DNA of 64,000 nt from Candidatus Cloacimonadota bacterium (lineage in GTDB: Bacteria > Muiribacteriota > UBA6191). This document shows positions 9,765 to 18,451 of the stretch, in pieces; the stretch's first letter is position 1; each line of letters opens with the position of its first letter. The DNA is taken from contig JAGSHD010000019.1 of NCBI GenBank assembly GCA_023954715.1, positions 1 through 64,000 on the forward strand. Reading direction: 5' to 3'. A model generated the notes under the pieces. It was given only the letters and a program-made list of their open reading frames with translations, was not told the DNA's origin and made no database searches. The translations under genes and the position numbers were made by a program.

Positions 9765-10853
9765 CTATATTTTAGATGAATCAATAGTTTTAATGATTTG
9801 ATTTCCGGGAACCCGTTGAATTGCTTTCTTTTGCTCCAATGAATCTAAAATTTTTAAGATCCAAGATAAAGGCTTTTGACTTTTATAAATAATATCATCC
9901 ATTACCTTAGGAGATTTAGTCAGATGAGATAATAAATACTCTTCATCTAAAGTCATAGAGTCTATCTCTTTTTCAGACCAAGCCAAATTTAAGTCCGCCA
10001 ATATATCAGAAGGTTTAGATACTAATATTGCTCCTGATCGAATCAAGGAGTTTGTCCCGCTAGACATTTCGGAGTTAATAGGCCCCGGTAAGGCAAACAC
10101 TTCTCTGCCTTGCTCATTGGCTAAGCGTGCTGAAATCATACTACCACTTCGTTCTTTTGCTTCAACAATTACCGTGGCGATAGATAAACCTGTTATAATC
10201 CTATTTCTTAGGGGGAAGTTTTTTTTGAAAGCGGCACTTTTAACAGGAAACTCTGAAACAATAGCACCTCTTGAAACGATTTGTTGATGAAAGTCATATA
10301 GTTTTGGTTTTAAAAATTCAGCTATTCCAGAAGCAATAATCGCAATAGTTAAGCCATTTTCAGATTTTATTGCACCCTTATGGGCTGAACTATCAATTCC
10401 TCTAGCTAAACCAGAAACTACACTTACTCCCTGATCCGCTAAAAACTCCCCTATCTCCTCGGCATTACAACGTCCTGCTAAAGTACAGTCTCGAGCTCCG
10501 ACAATAGAAATATGGACTGCATCATTGGGAGGAAGGTTGCCAAGATAGTACAACAATAAGGGAGGGTTATAGATCTCTCTTAATTGATTTGGGTAGCTAT
10601 CATCATCGATAGATACAACACCAATATTGTTTTCTAAAATGTACTCCACCTCATCATCAATACGACATTCAAGCATTAATTTAAACACTCGATTAACTTT
10701 TTGAAGGCTAAAATAGTGTAACCATTTTTCTTTAGGCCAATGAAGCAAATCATTGGGAGACTCAGCTATGTTATAGACTTCATTTAAAACGATGCCTGCA
10801 CCATGCTCGATAATATTTAGAAGCACTCTGTCTTTTAGTTCTGGAAGGTTCAT
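9765..10853 (-). CDS. dprA: DprA/Smf, DNA-processing protein for natural transformation
   Basis: 362 residues, normal for DprA. The Rossmann core shows ISIVGARDCT (about 119-128), VVSGLARGIDSSAHKGA, SEFP and FPLRNRIITGLS, the canonical signature, then GSMISARLANEQGREVFALPGP. An N-terminal helical domain and a C-terminal winged-helix-like part (about residues 295-355) flank it. DprA binds incoming single-stranded DNA and loads RecA. Its ATG overlaps the stop of the HEAT-repeat gene as ATGA, so translation is coupled, and the Smg-like gene follows. The nearby pilin-like genes make a transformation role plausible, but the ComEC/ComEA channel is not in the window. Confidence 0.95.
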   Translation of the reverse strand: MNLPELKDRVLLNIIEHGAGIVLNEVYNIAESPNDLLHWPKEKWLHYFSLQKVNRVFKLMLECRIDDEVEYILENNIGVVSIDDDSYPNQLREIYNPPLLLYYLGNLPPNDAVHISIVGARDCTLAGRCNAEEIGEFLADQGVSVVSGLARGIDSSAHKGAIKSENGLTIAIIASGIAEFLKPKLYDFHQQIVSRGAIVSEFPVKSAAFKKNFPLRNRIITGLSIATVIVEAKERSGSMISARLANEQGREVFALPGPINSEMSSGTNSLIRSGAILVSKPSDILADLNLAWSEKEIDSMTLDEEYLLSHLTKSPKVMDDIIYKSQKPLSWILKILDSLEQKKAIQRVPGNQIIKTIDSSKI

Positions 10854-13138
10854 GATCTATTCGTTGATTTTAATAATTTTGAACACCAAAACTTAACATT
10901 TACATCATTAGAGTCTAGGTTTTTCTTTAGCTCTGGTATGGCTAAACCACCAAACTCTAGTAAAATCTCCGATGATACTTTACGTACTGCTGGATCTTCT
11001 CTACTAAATGCTCTAATCAACCCTGGTATTGCTTGCATACCTAATCTTAGGACCTCACAAGTGAAAGTTAGTTTTTCTGTTTCATTGGTACAATTACTAA
11101 TAATCTTTAAGACTTGGTACAAACCCTCGTCTTCATCAAGAGTACCCAAACATGAAAGTAAAGTTAAACGAGTAGAATCAGAAAAGTCCTTTTCTAAAAC
11201 ACTATGAAACCAAGGAACAGCTTGCTTATGTTTCAAATATAATAAAGACTTTGCTGCACAGACAGTTAAGTCTGAGTTATTTCCTAAAAAGACCTCTTTT
11301 ATTTTAGGAATCAAATCTAAATAATTGAGCTCTGCTGATAAATACAAACAGTTTTTGATTAAAGTTGGGTTTACTTTATCAAATCCCTCTTCTACATACA
11401 TTTTAGCATCGTCAATGTTTGCCCTGACTAGTTCAACAGCAATAGGATAGTCCCTAAAGTCTAAACTCTCCATAAGCCCCCAAATTGCTTTAGAGTCTAT
11501 CGCTGAGTCGATTTGGTCTAATCCCCATAGAGAGGTTAATACCAATAGATTATCTTGTTCCATCAAACTCTGTTGCAAGGGCACAATAAAATATCTATCT
11601 CCAATAATTCCCATAGCCTTTGCTACTAGATTGTTAGGAAAAGCTTTTTTATACAGTAAACTCGCGAGCTGCCCGTATATTCTTTTAGGGTAATTTTTTA
11701 AAACATTTGAAATCCAAAATATGATTTCATCATCTTCATTCGAAAGAGTTTCGACTACTTTCTCTAAAGAAATCTCTTCTGCAGAAATTAAAGTATCCGA
11801 TACTTCTTTTCTTACAATCCAGTGAGGGTTTTTTAAGCAATGAAGTAAATCAGTAACCATTGTAGATGTTACCTTTCCCTTTAATGCTGCTGCGGCTAAA
11901 GACACATATTGCTTGTTTTCGGATCGAAGTAGATCTACAATAACTTGCAAACCTTTTTCAAAATGTTTAAAAACACTAATAAACCAATACATAGATGATT
12001 CATCTACATTAGCCATAGCTGCCTTCATTTCAAAAACAACATTTTCATCTTGGCTAATCAAAGAGTCTGAACATAGCTTTTGAATCACCCAATACTGATC
12101 ACTCAACCCTCTGATTAACAAAGGATACATAGCCGAGTCTGTTAGCTGGGACAATTGCTGAAAAGCAAAGAATCGAATCTGCTTTGCTGAGTCCTCACTC
12201 AATCTTGTTAATATAGGTAAACAATCATTGCCAATTTTAGAGAAAACATCTTGTAAATTCCATAAAAAGTGCTCTGATTTACTTGTTAAAACTTTATGTA
12301 AAGCATCAATACCAGTAGGCCCAATTTTTAAAAGAGTCAAGATATACCAATAGGCTTTATCTGCTTTTTGTAGCTTCAAAGCTTCAATAATAACAGGTAT
12401 TGCTGTATTGCCAATCTGAATTAAAGAGTCCGATGATCGCTTAGAATGTAAATAACTATCTTCTCCAAAACATTTTACTAACATGTTTAGAATCTTCATG
12501 TCTCCAGACTCTCCAAGAGCAGAAGCTATGATGAATTTTAACTCATCATCTGTTGATTTTAATACATCATATAATGACTGTTTTGCTTTATAACCTAATT
12601 TACCGAGTAGTTTTACACTCCAATAAACATAATCTTCTGAGGAAGATGTTAAATGCTCTTCAAGAATAGGGATAATCGACTCGTCATATTGAGATAGAGC
12701 CTCAAAAGCATATTGTCTTACCGACCAGTTGTTTTCTCCAAACATTCGTATCAAAGGCCTTACACTCGACTCTTTTTTAAATTGACCCAATGCTTGAATA
12801 GCCAATTTTTTACATACGTCATCTGCTTCGTTGAGTGCTAGCTCTACATGAGATGAAGTAGAATCTCCCATGGCGATTAAAATCTGTAACGCCCAATACT
12901 TTTGATCATTCGATCCTGTTTTGAGCAATTGTCCTGTTTGATCCTTGATACTAAGACCAAACTTTAAAAGCTCTTTGTAAGCAACTCTTCTGAAATCATA
13001 ATTAGGATCATCTAGAAGATCAAATAAAATGGGGATACTCTGTTTACCATTCACTTGAATCATTGATTCAAGCATTCCTATTTTTTCATCATTTCCCATT
13101 CTTCTTAGAATGCCATGATATTTAATAGCTTCATCCAT
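10850..13138 (-). CDS. HEAT-repeat protein
   Basis: 762 residues built almost wholly from about 30-38 residue helical hairpins. Repeat copies are visible as LLDDPNYDFRRVAYKEL, MFGENNWSVRQYAFEALSQ, GLSDQYWVIQKLCSDSL and CLKNPHWIVRKEVSDTLIS, with the D/N-x-x-W/D-x-V/I-R pattern of PBS-lyase HEAT repeats. There is no signal peptide or catalytic motif, so it is probably a cytoplasmic scaffold that binds proteins. AAAGGAA lies six bases before ATG. It starts ten bases after the PilM/PilP-like gene and its stop overlaps the dprA start. The repeated WVI/YW motif (for example EDYVYWSVKLLGKLG) is distinctive. No specific partner can be named. Confidence 0.85.
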   Translation of the reverse strand: MDEAIKYHGILRRMGNDEKIGMLESMIQVNGKQSIPILFDLLDDPNYDFRRVAYKELLKFGLSIKDQTGQLLKTGSNDQKYWALQILIAMGDSTSSHVELALNEADDVCKKLAIQALGQFKKESSVRPLIRMFGENNWSVRQYAFEALSQYDESIIPILEEHLTSSSEDYVYWSVKLLGKLGYKAKQSLYDVLKSTDDELKFIIASALGESGDMKILNMLVKCFGEDSYLHSKRSSDSLIQIGNTAIPVIIEALKLQKADKAYWYILTLLKIGPTGIDALHKVLTSKSEHFLWNLQDVFSKIGNDCLPILTRLSEDSAKQIRFFAFQQLSQLTDSAMYPLLIRGLSDQYWVIQKLCSDSLISQDENVVFEMKAAMANVDESSMYWFISVFKHFEKGLQVIVDLLRSENKQYVSLAAAALKGKVTSTMVTDLLHCLKNPHWIVRKEVSDTLISAEEISLEKVVETLSNEDDEIIFWISNVLKNYPKRIYGQLASLLYKKAFPNNLVAKAMGIIGDRYFIVPLQQSLMEQDNLLVLTSLWGLDQIDSAIDSKAIWGLMESLDFRDYPIAVELVRANIDDAKMYVEEGFDKVNPTLIKNCLYLSAELNYLDLIPKIKEVFLGNNSDLTVCAAKSLLYLKHKQAVPWFHSVLEKDFSDSTRLTLLSCLGTLDEDEGLYQVLKIISNCTNETEKLTFTCEVLRLGMQAIPGLIRAFSREDPAVRKVSSEILLEFGGLAIPELKKNLDSNDVNVKFWCSKLLKSTNRS

Positions 13139-13148
13139 TTGGTTTCCT

Positions 13149-14465
13149 TTATTCGTACAAAGTTACACTTGTTTTATCTATTCTATACTGACTCTTTTGA
13201 AATACAACTAAAGCATTCTCTTTTCCTAAAAAACTAAAGTTAATTCCTCCGACATTTTGTTGCTCACAAAAGGTCATATCTTGATTTTTATATGTAAAAA
13301 GACCACAAGTTTTATTGTCAGTATTCTTAAAAATGCCAACATATCGTAAAGAGTTTAGATCTAAGTCTTCAATACTTTGTGCGTTGTCAGCACCCGTAGT
13401 TCTATTCATCATCGCTTTAGATTTAGTTTTTAATTCACGAATTACCGCATTTAACTCACTTAACGAGTTTTCAATCTCATCAGAAACAATAGTACTCTCT
13501 TTGCTTTGTGACTTTTGAGATTGGTACTCTTCTGGTTCAAAATAGCCTAGTTTAACATCTTTTTTATCCAATGCTAAAAATAGTAAACCTAACAACAATA
13601 TTAGTACAATAGCTAGTCGTAGAATTAAAAGACCTGAAAAAAAACTCAAATATGCATACTCTGGTAATCCATGTATACCTTCTAAAAGCGTTTTGTAGTA
13701 ATTAGCAGTATCTTTACTTTCACAAAAATGAGACAAACTATAAATTGGACCACTCCAAAACTCACTAATTTTTTCAAATAGCTTATCATCTTGGGGGGTC
13801 ATATCAAATAATAAGGGATAATTTTTTTGATGAATCATTCTATGGCTAGAAAATAAATCCTCCAAGCGATTAAAATCACGCTCATCTTGAAATATTGTAT
13901 AGCCTTTTCTATTCATCTGTCCTTTTGAAAAAGAATATACACGCGCTTGATTCTCTTCAATTCGTAGCAATCCGGCACCAGATGGAAACTTATCAAAAAT
14001 AAGCCTACTCAATACAATGGCCTCAAATTCAAAAAATCTGAGTTTGATATTATATTCAGAACAAGTATTTTTCCAATATGCGATACTAACCTTAGAATGG
14101 GTCGCTATCAATACCATTTTTTTCTTGGTTGTGTGAGTAATGGTTTGGAAGGAATCAGTTGTTTCATTACATTGATCTTTGAGAAACACACTAATGGCAT
14201 TTCGAGATGGCTTTAAATTTTTATAAGGCATTTCAAAGAGATTTTCTTCTTCACAAATGATAGCAAGGTCTTCTATCTTCCACTCTTTTAAATACTCCCA
14301 AATCTCATCATTAGAGACAAATTTTGTCCACTTTTTTATTGAGCTGAAGGCGTATTTTCCACTCTTTTTTTTGCACAAAAAACACTCTATATTTTTTTTA
14401 ATAACCAAAACAATTTTATGACGGTCGGCATTTTTTCCATTTTCCATAAATATCTTTTTCGTCAT
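13149..14465 (-). CDS. PilM/PilP-like composite membrane protein (tentative)
   Basis: About 438 residues from ATG at 14465 (alternatives are TTG at 14483 or ATG at 14447; none has a strong ribosome site). The N-terminal half (to about 265) has no catalytic motif but an alternating fold like the PilM/GspL actin-like domain. One transmembrane helix (LRLAIVLILLLGLLFLALD) follows, then a coiled coil (SLSELNAVIRELKTKSKAMM), then a C-terminal segment (DLNSLRYVGIFKNTDNKTCG, later VFQKSQYRIDKTSVTLY) resembling the PilP/GspC homology region. That order parallels PilM, PilN and PilP fused. This is inference from pattern. It is the first gene of the leftward cluster with dprA and prepilins. Confidence 0.5.
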   Translation of the reverse strand: MTKKIFMENGKNADRHKIVLVIKKNIECFLCKKKSGKYAFSSIKKWTKFVSNDEIWEYLKEWKIEDLAIICEEENLFEMPYKNLKPSRNAISVFLKDQCNETTDSFQTITHTTKKKMVLIATHSKVSIAYWKNTCSEYNIKLRFFEFEAIVLSRLIFDKFPSGAGLLRIEENQARVYSFSKGQMNRKGYTIFQDERDFNRLEDLFSSHRMIHQKNYPLLFDMTPQDDKLFEKISEFWSGPIYSLSHFCESKDTANYYKTLLEGIHGLPEYAYLSFFSGLLILRLAIVLILLLGLLFLALDKKDVKLGYFEPEEYQSQKSQSKESTIVSDEIENSLSELNAVIRELKTKSKAMMNRTTGADNAQSIEDLDLNSLRYVGIFKNTDNKTCGLFTYKNQDMTFCEQQNVGGINFSFLGKENALVVFQKSQYRIDKTSVTLYE

Positions 14466-14537
14466 AATAGTACAAAAATACAACTTTTTTTCACTATTAT
14501 GTTAAAATGATTAAAAAATCAATCTTGCACAGGTTGA

Positions 14538-14634
14538 CCCCATCATGTTATGGGGCTACAATTATAGTAAGGCTAAAAAGGATTTTAGCTTGATACATAT
14601 ACATTGGCCCTAGCTTTTATCAATTGGTGATAAA
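14538..14634 (+). promoter_or_regulatory. Three-hairpin leader before the flagellin-like gene
   Basis: Three short perfect stems lie in tandem. The first is 14538-14555 (CCCCAT with ATGGGG). The second is 14572-14589 (GCTAAAA, loop AGGA, TTTTAGC). The third is 14616-14634 (TTTATCA, loop ATTGG, TGATAAA). They sit between a divergent gene pair, 36 bases before the start of the flagellin-like gene. No known riboswitch consensus could be matched by eye. Either an RNA leader or protein-binding inverted repeats are possible. Confidence 0.45.
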
Positions 14635-14669
14635 CGCTAAAATGTATAGTTACACGGAGGTTAGTACTC

Positions 14670-15653
14670 ATGTCTTTCACAATTTCAAATATCACATCTT
14701 CTCAAGGTGTGGCGAGTGGAAAATTGGAAAGGCTCAGAGTTGCCCACAAAAAGCTGGACAACAAGAGCCAAACCAGCAATAAAACCACTCCCACAATGAA
14801 AGCTAGTAGTTCGGATACTTTACGATTTGAACTATCGACACTTAATCAAAAGTCTGTAGATATTCAAAATAAAATATCTAAAGGACAATCAACTCAAGTA
14901 GCTTTGAGCAATCTTTCTTCACAGCTAGAAGATCTCAAAGAAAACTACGATGAAATTAGCCCAAAGCAATTGAGCGAATCCATCGACAAAACAGTTCAAG
15001 ATCACACTTTTGAAGGTGAGCAAGTTCTAAATCAGAAAGATGCAAACACATCATCTAACTCAGATTTGCAAGCTGTTACCGTAGATCGCCCTCCTAAAGT
15101 TGGAGCTTATTCTATTTCTATTTTTCAAGACTCTAATAATAACTCTGATGAAGTTCATTATACAGTTGAAGTATCCTCAAGTAACGAAGACTTCAATAAA
15201 ACAATAACTACGAGTTTAGTACCTACTACAGGATTAATCTCAGGAGTAGAGATTTATTTTGACAAAGAAGCTATCAGAAACTCTGAAAGTAAATCTTTAC
15301 AAGCAGATGTTGAAGTCAAAGATGCCCAAGAGTTTCAAATTTCAAACTTTAGTAATGATCTTGAAAATCTTAAAAATAGTTCATCAAAGTCAGATTTTGA
15401 TGAAAAGGCTTCACAATTAATGTCTAAAATTGACAGTAATAAAGCTTTACTAGATAAAGATATTAAAAGTACACAGATTCAGTATCAAAACACTCAAAGT
15501 GTCCGAGAAAACCTGAGTGCTACATCTAATGAGTCATTTGATTTATCAGCAGCAGCACAATTAGTAAACCAAACTCAAGAAACTCTTTTAAATAGTCCCG
15601 AAAGTACAAATAATTTGTATCAAACGGATTCAGCTAAATCTTTATTAGAGTAG
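14670..15653 (+). CDS. Divergent flagellin-like protein
   Basis: 327 residues, start backed by GGAGG nine bases before ATG. No signal peptide. The N-terminal part (about residues 53-125) runs like the flagellin D1 helices: SQLEDLKENYDEISPKQL, then HTFEGEQVLN where flagellins have FNGxKLLDG. The C-terminus (NLSATSNESFDLSAAAQLV, later TDSAKSLLE) parallels the flagellin end: NLxAAxSRIRDxDxA, then the terminal SLLx. The usual N-terminal LSSGLRIN motif and the D0 start are missing, so it is not a standard filament subunit. A junction, cap-like, minor or glycan-attached filament protein are options. A bidirectional terminator follows. Confidence 0.55.
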   Translation: MSFTISNITSSQGVASGKLERLRVAHKKLDNKSQTSNKTTPTMKASSSDTLRFELSTLNQKSVDIQNKISKGQSTQVALSNLSSQLEDLKENYDEISPKQLSESIDKTVQDHTFEGEQVLNQKDANTSSNSDLQAVTVDRPPKVGAYSISIFQDSNNNSDEVHYTVEVSSSNEDFNKTITTSLVPTTGLISGVEIYFDKEAIRNSESKSLQADVEVKDAQEFQISNFSNDLENLKNSSSKSDFDEKASQLMSKIDSNKALLDKDIKSTQIQYQNTQSVRENLSATSNESFDLSAAAQLVNQTQETLLNSPESTNNLYQTDSAKSLLE

Positions 15654-15681
15654 CTAATACTATGACTCATAGTCAAAATTT

Positions 15682-15718
15682 AAAAACACTGCAATTTAAT
15701 TTATTGCAGTGTTTTTTT
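15682..15718. terminator. Bidirectional terminator
   Basis: A 13-bp perfect stem (AAAAACACTGCAA and its complement, nine-base loop) with T-run on both strands separates the flagellin-like gene from the convergent MBL hydrolase, whose stop codon overlaps the stem end. Confidence 0.9.
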
Positions 15719-16352
15719 ATGCCCAACTTCTTAGAAATTGATTTCTTTTCATCTCATTAGAAAGTGTTGTACTCTCTCCATGCCCTGTTATGATTTTATA
15801 ATCTGTATCCATTGACATAATATGAGTTTTTATAGAGTCTTCAATCTGCCCCATATCTCCGCCAGGTAAATCTGTTCGACCAATTGACCCAGCAAACAAA
15901 GTATCACCAGAAAACAATAAGTCTTTTTCTTTGACACAAAAGCAACAACTACCAGGCGTATGTCCTGGTGTATGCAATACACTAATTTGATGCTTGCCAA
16001 ATTCTATTTCGTCATTATGAACAAAGTTTTTGTCGATTGGATCACCTTTAGGGATTTGCATGTTAAACCAACGCCCCTGCTCCTCTAAAATATCGTATAA
16101 AAACTTATCATCCTTATGCAATAAAATCTCTCCATGCCCAGCTCTTTTTAATGGCGTCGCTGCTGAAATATGATCAAAGTGGGCATGGGTATGTAATAAA
16201 TACTTCACTTTTAAGTCATACTTTTCTAAGACAGATGTAATTTTATCTGCTTCATCCCCTGGATCAATAATGACAGCCTCTTTTGTGTCTTCACAAGCCA
16301 ATATACTACAATTACATCCTAAAGGGCCTACTGGGAAACTTTCAATAATCAT
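15717..16352 (-). CDS. MBL-fold hydrolase, glyoxalase II-like (YcbL type)
   Basis: 211 residues. The metallo-beta-lactamase metal ligands are all present: THAHFDH (about 55-61), HTPGHTPG (about 119-126), SGDTLFAGSIGRTDLPGGD (about 144-162) and TGHGEST near the C-terminus. The short C-terminus lacks the full substrate-binding helical domain of classical glyoxalase II, as in YcbL-like thioester hydrolases. A binuclear zinc or iron hydrolase in the cytoplasm is expected. The substrate is not known and may be S-lactoylglutathione or another thioester. GAAGG precedes the ATG at normal spacing. It follows the small membrane protein on the same strand. Confidence 0.9.
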   Translation of the reverse strand: MIIESFPVGPLGCNCSILACEDTKEAVIIDPGDEADKITSVLEKYDLKVKYLLHTHAHFDHISAATPLKRAGHGEILLHKDDKFLYDILEEQGRWFNMQIPKGDPIDKNFVHNDEIEFGKHQISVLHTPGHTPGSCCFCVKEKDLLFSGDTLFAGSIGRTDLPGGDMGQIEDSIKTHIMSMDTDYKIITGHGESTTLSNEMKRNQFLRSWA

Positions 16353-16384
16353 TTTTACCTTCTTTGTTTATAAGTTGGATCTGG

Positions 16385-16840
16385 TTACTTCTTTAAAAAG
16401 TCCAATCCCTTAGTAGTTAAATTTAATTGATTTTCAGGAATAATGGCATGACTCTCAACATAATCTATATCATGCTCTGGCAAACTCAAAAAATCTGACT
16501 TCTCTAGTTGAGCAATCATTTTTTGATAAGAACGCTCATCTATCTCATTTTGAAAAAACAAAAATGCCTCTTGTTTATCTATAGTCTTACCCTTTAAATA
16601 TATAAATTGTAAAAACTCTTTTTTTGGTAGTTTTATACCGTGATAAATAAAGTAAAAAGAAAGTAGATAAATAAGTGAAGCTAGAACTACGCTAAAAAAA
16701 CCTATCACAGGAATAGGTACAATAAAAGGAGAGTCAATCAATACTAACGTAGCAATCACAAAAATAACAATACCTGTGTTTCTACTACTACCTCTTCTTT
16801 GAATCTTTAACTCTAGCTGATCCATGCTCAATTCTAACAA
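16385..16840 (-). CDS. Small two-helix membrane protein, unknown
   Basis: 151 residues. Two transmembrane helices near the N-terminus (about 23-63: TGIVIFVIATLVLI, then IGFFSVVLASLIYLLSFYFIY) precede a helical, charged C-terminal domain that may be a winged helix (residues 85-150, ISQ-free; it includes DERSYQKMIAQLEKSDFLS). The start chosen is TTG at 16840 because GGAG lies six bases upstream. An internal ATG at 16825 has no such site. It stands between the SPFH pair and the MBL hydrolase, so joint expression with the SPFH proteins is possible. No family was recognised. Confidence 0.7.
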   Translation of the reverse strand: MLELSMDQLELKIQRRGSSRNTGIVIFVIATLVLIDSPFIVPIPVIGFFSVVLASLIYLLSFYFIYHGIKLPKKEFLQFIYLKGKTIDKQEAFLFFQNEIDERSYQKMIAQLEKSDFLSLPEHDIDYVESHAIIPENQLNLTTKGLDFLKK

Positions 16841-16879
16841 TGCTCACTCCAAAAGATTAAGAAGTCTTAGTTTAAATTA

Positions 16880-16915
16880 AAACACTAGCTCTTACACCAA
16901 TAAAAGCCAGTGTTT
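16880..16915 (-). terminator. Probable terminator of the SPFH operon
   Basis: Reading leftward past the SPFH stop, AAACACT pairs with AGTGTTT plus three more pairs after one mismatch, followed by an AT-rich run. The T-run is imperfect, so confidence is moderate. Confidence 0.5.
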
Positions 16916-16924
16916 AGCATAAAC

Positions 16925-18451
16925 CTATTTGTTCAATGACTTCTTAATTAAATTTAACTGATTTAACATTTTTAAGTTTGGTTTATCTGTCATTTTCAAA
17001 TCAGTCCAAAAGGTTCCTTCACCCGAGTGAATGATTTGTATAGGTAGCTTATTTTGTGGTAAAGCCTCCGTAGCAAAGATATAAGAGTTATAGTGCTCAA
17101 CTCCACCAAAAGCATCCACGTACATTTTTTTTATCTCAGACTCTTTAGACCCTCGAATACGAATAACTTCCGCTTTAGCTTTAGATAAAATATCAATAAT
17201 TTGAGTTTTTATCTTTTGAGTTTCTAAGTCAATCTTAAGTGTTTTTAGTCGGGTTTCTGCTTCAAATTCTCCCACTTCTTTTTCAGTTTCTGCTCGAATA
17301 GATAACACCATTACTTTAGTATCTGCTCTTACCTGCTCGATTTCTTGCTTAACTAGTTTCTTTTGCTCTTCTAGTTTTGCTTCTACTTTAGAAGTTTCTT
17401 CAATTTCTCTGTTAGTAAGCATCTCTTCTCTTTTCAGTTGAGCTTGCATAATAGGCAGTTGGATTTTTACAGGAACATAGATTTTTCTTGGTAAAGCTGC
17501 CACGATTTCTAAGGGAGCATTTTTAGTATAGTCGGACAATGTCTCTGTAAAAGTCTCTTGAAACTTTGCTCTAGTGTCTCCTTGAATCAAAGCTTTTGCC
17601 GTATACTTAGACCCTTCATTACGGGCAGAAGAGTTTAACATCGGATTAATGACACGATCATGTAATTGAGTTACATTACCATATTTTGTAACCGCTGAAA
17701 TTGCTCTTTTTGGATCAAGCTCCCACAGTACAGTTACATCAATCCCAGCGTTAAAACCATCCTTAGAAGGGAACAACATCTCGCCACCAGTAAGAGTACT
17801 TTTATTAGTAAAGTGCTGAACACTTCTTTCTTCTTCTCCACGTAACATAGCATCTGTGATTTTAACTTCTTGTTTTGTACTTAAAGTATATTCATTTAAA
17901 CCAACAGGAACTACTTCTACTTTATATCGTTTTGGATTGATAAAATGGACTCCAGCAGGTAAAACTCGACTTTGCTCAACTCCACCTTTTTGAGAGTTAA
18001 TCAATACACCAACATGTCCTGCTGATATATAAGTCTGATTTACCATAGAAACTGTATATCCAAAAGGATTTAAACGATAGGTACCTGGACCTAATACATT
18101 CTTTCTAATCCCGATTTCATCATCGTTTGCCAAATATCTATCTCCAGTAATTTTCTTTCCAAATTTTGCAGTAACTACTCCTACTTTATTAGCAGGAACA
18201 ATCGTTACAGGGTATTTTTTTACTTCATACATAAACGGTGTTACCCAGTGATAACCAGCACCTAAGATATTTTCACGAATCCCGATTTCACCTTCTGAAG
18301 CTAAAACTTTACCTGGAGCTTTAGCATTACCAAATTTTGCTGTGATTACCCCTAGCTTTGTTGGTGAAACATAAACCAAACCAGAAAAAAATGACAGAGA
18401 TGAAATAACTACAAATAAAATAACTCCCACTAATATAATTGGTAATTTCAT
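16925..18451 (-). CDS. SPFH/band 7 protein with tandem pre-SPFH modules (downstream member)
   Basis: 508 residues with an N-terminal membrane helix (IILVGVILFVVISSLSFFSGLVY). Three related stretches follow, each about 60 residues: VSPTKLGVITAKFG ... ENILGAGYHWVTPF, then VPANKVGVVTAKFG ... KNVLGPGTYRLNPFGY, then ISAGHVGVLINSQK ... VLPAGVHFINP. A band-7 domain comes next (GFNAGIDVTVLWELDP, TQLHDRVINPML), then a long coiled coil rich in Glu/Lys (about 335-440). Such proteins form oligomeric rings or microdomain scaffolds in the inner membrane. Its ATG overlaps the previous stop by one base (TAATG), so it is coupled to its paralogue and probably forms a hetero-oligomer with it, as HflK and HflC do. 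No HflB-specific region is seen. Confidence 0.85.
   Translation of the reverse strand: MKLPIILVGVILFVVISSLSFFSGLVYVSPTKLGVITAKFGNAKAPGKVLASEGEIGIRENILGAGYHWVTPFMYEVKKYPVTIVPANKVGVVTAKFGKKITGDRYLANDDEIGIRKNVLGPGTYRLNPFGYTVSMVNQTYISAGHVGVLINSQKGGVEQSRVLPAGVHFINPKRYKVEVVPVGLNEYTLSTKQEVKITDAMLRGEEERSVQHFTNKSTLTGGEMLFPSKDGFNAGIDVTVLWELDPKRAISAVTKYGNVTQLHDRVINPMLNSSARNEGSKYTAKALIQGDTRAKFQETFTETLSDYTKNAPLEIVAALPRKIYVPVKIQLPIMQAQLKREEMLTNREIEETSKVEAKLEEQKKLVKQEIEQVRADTKVMVLSIRAETEKEVGEFEAETRLKTLKIDLETQKIKTQIIDILSKAKAEVIRIRGSKESEIKKMYVDAFGGVEHYNSYIFATEALPQNKLPIQIIHSGEGTFWTDLKMTDKPNLKMLNQLNLIKKSLNK

Noticed and set aside
14520-14640. c-di-GMP riboswitch before the flagellin-like gene
   Set aside because: The GCACAGG start is suggestive but the conserved core and receptor-loop parts do not match the consensus.
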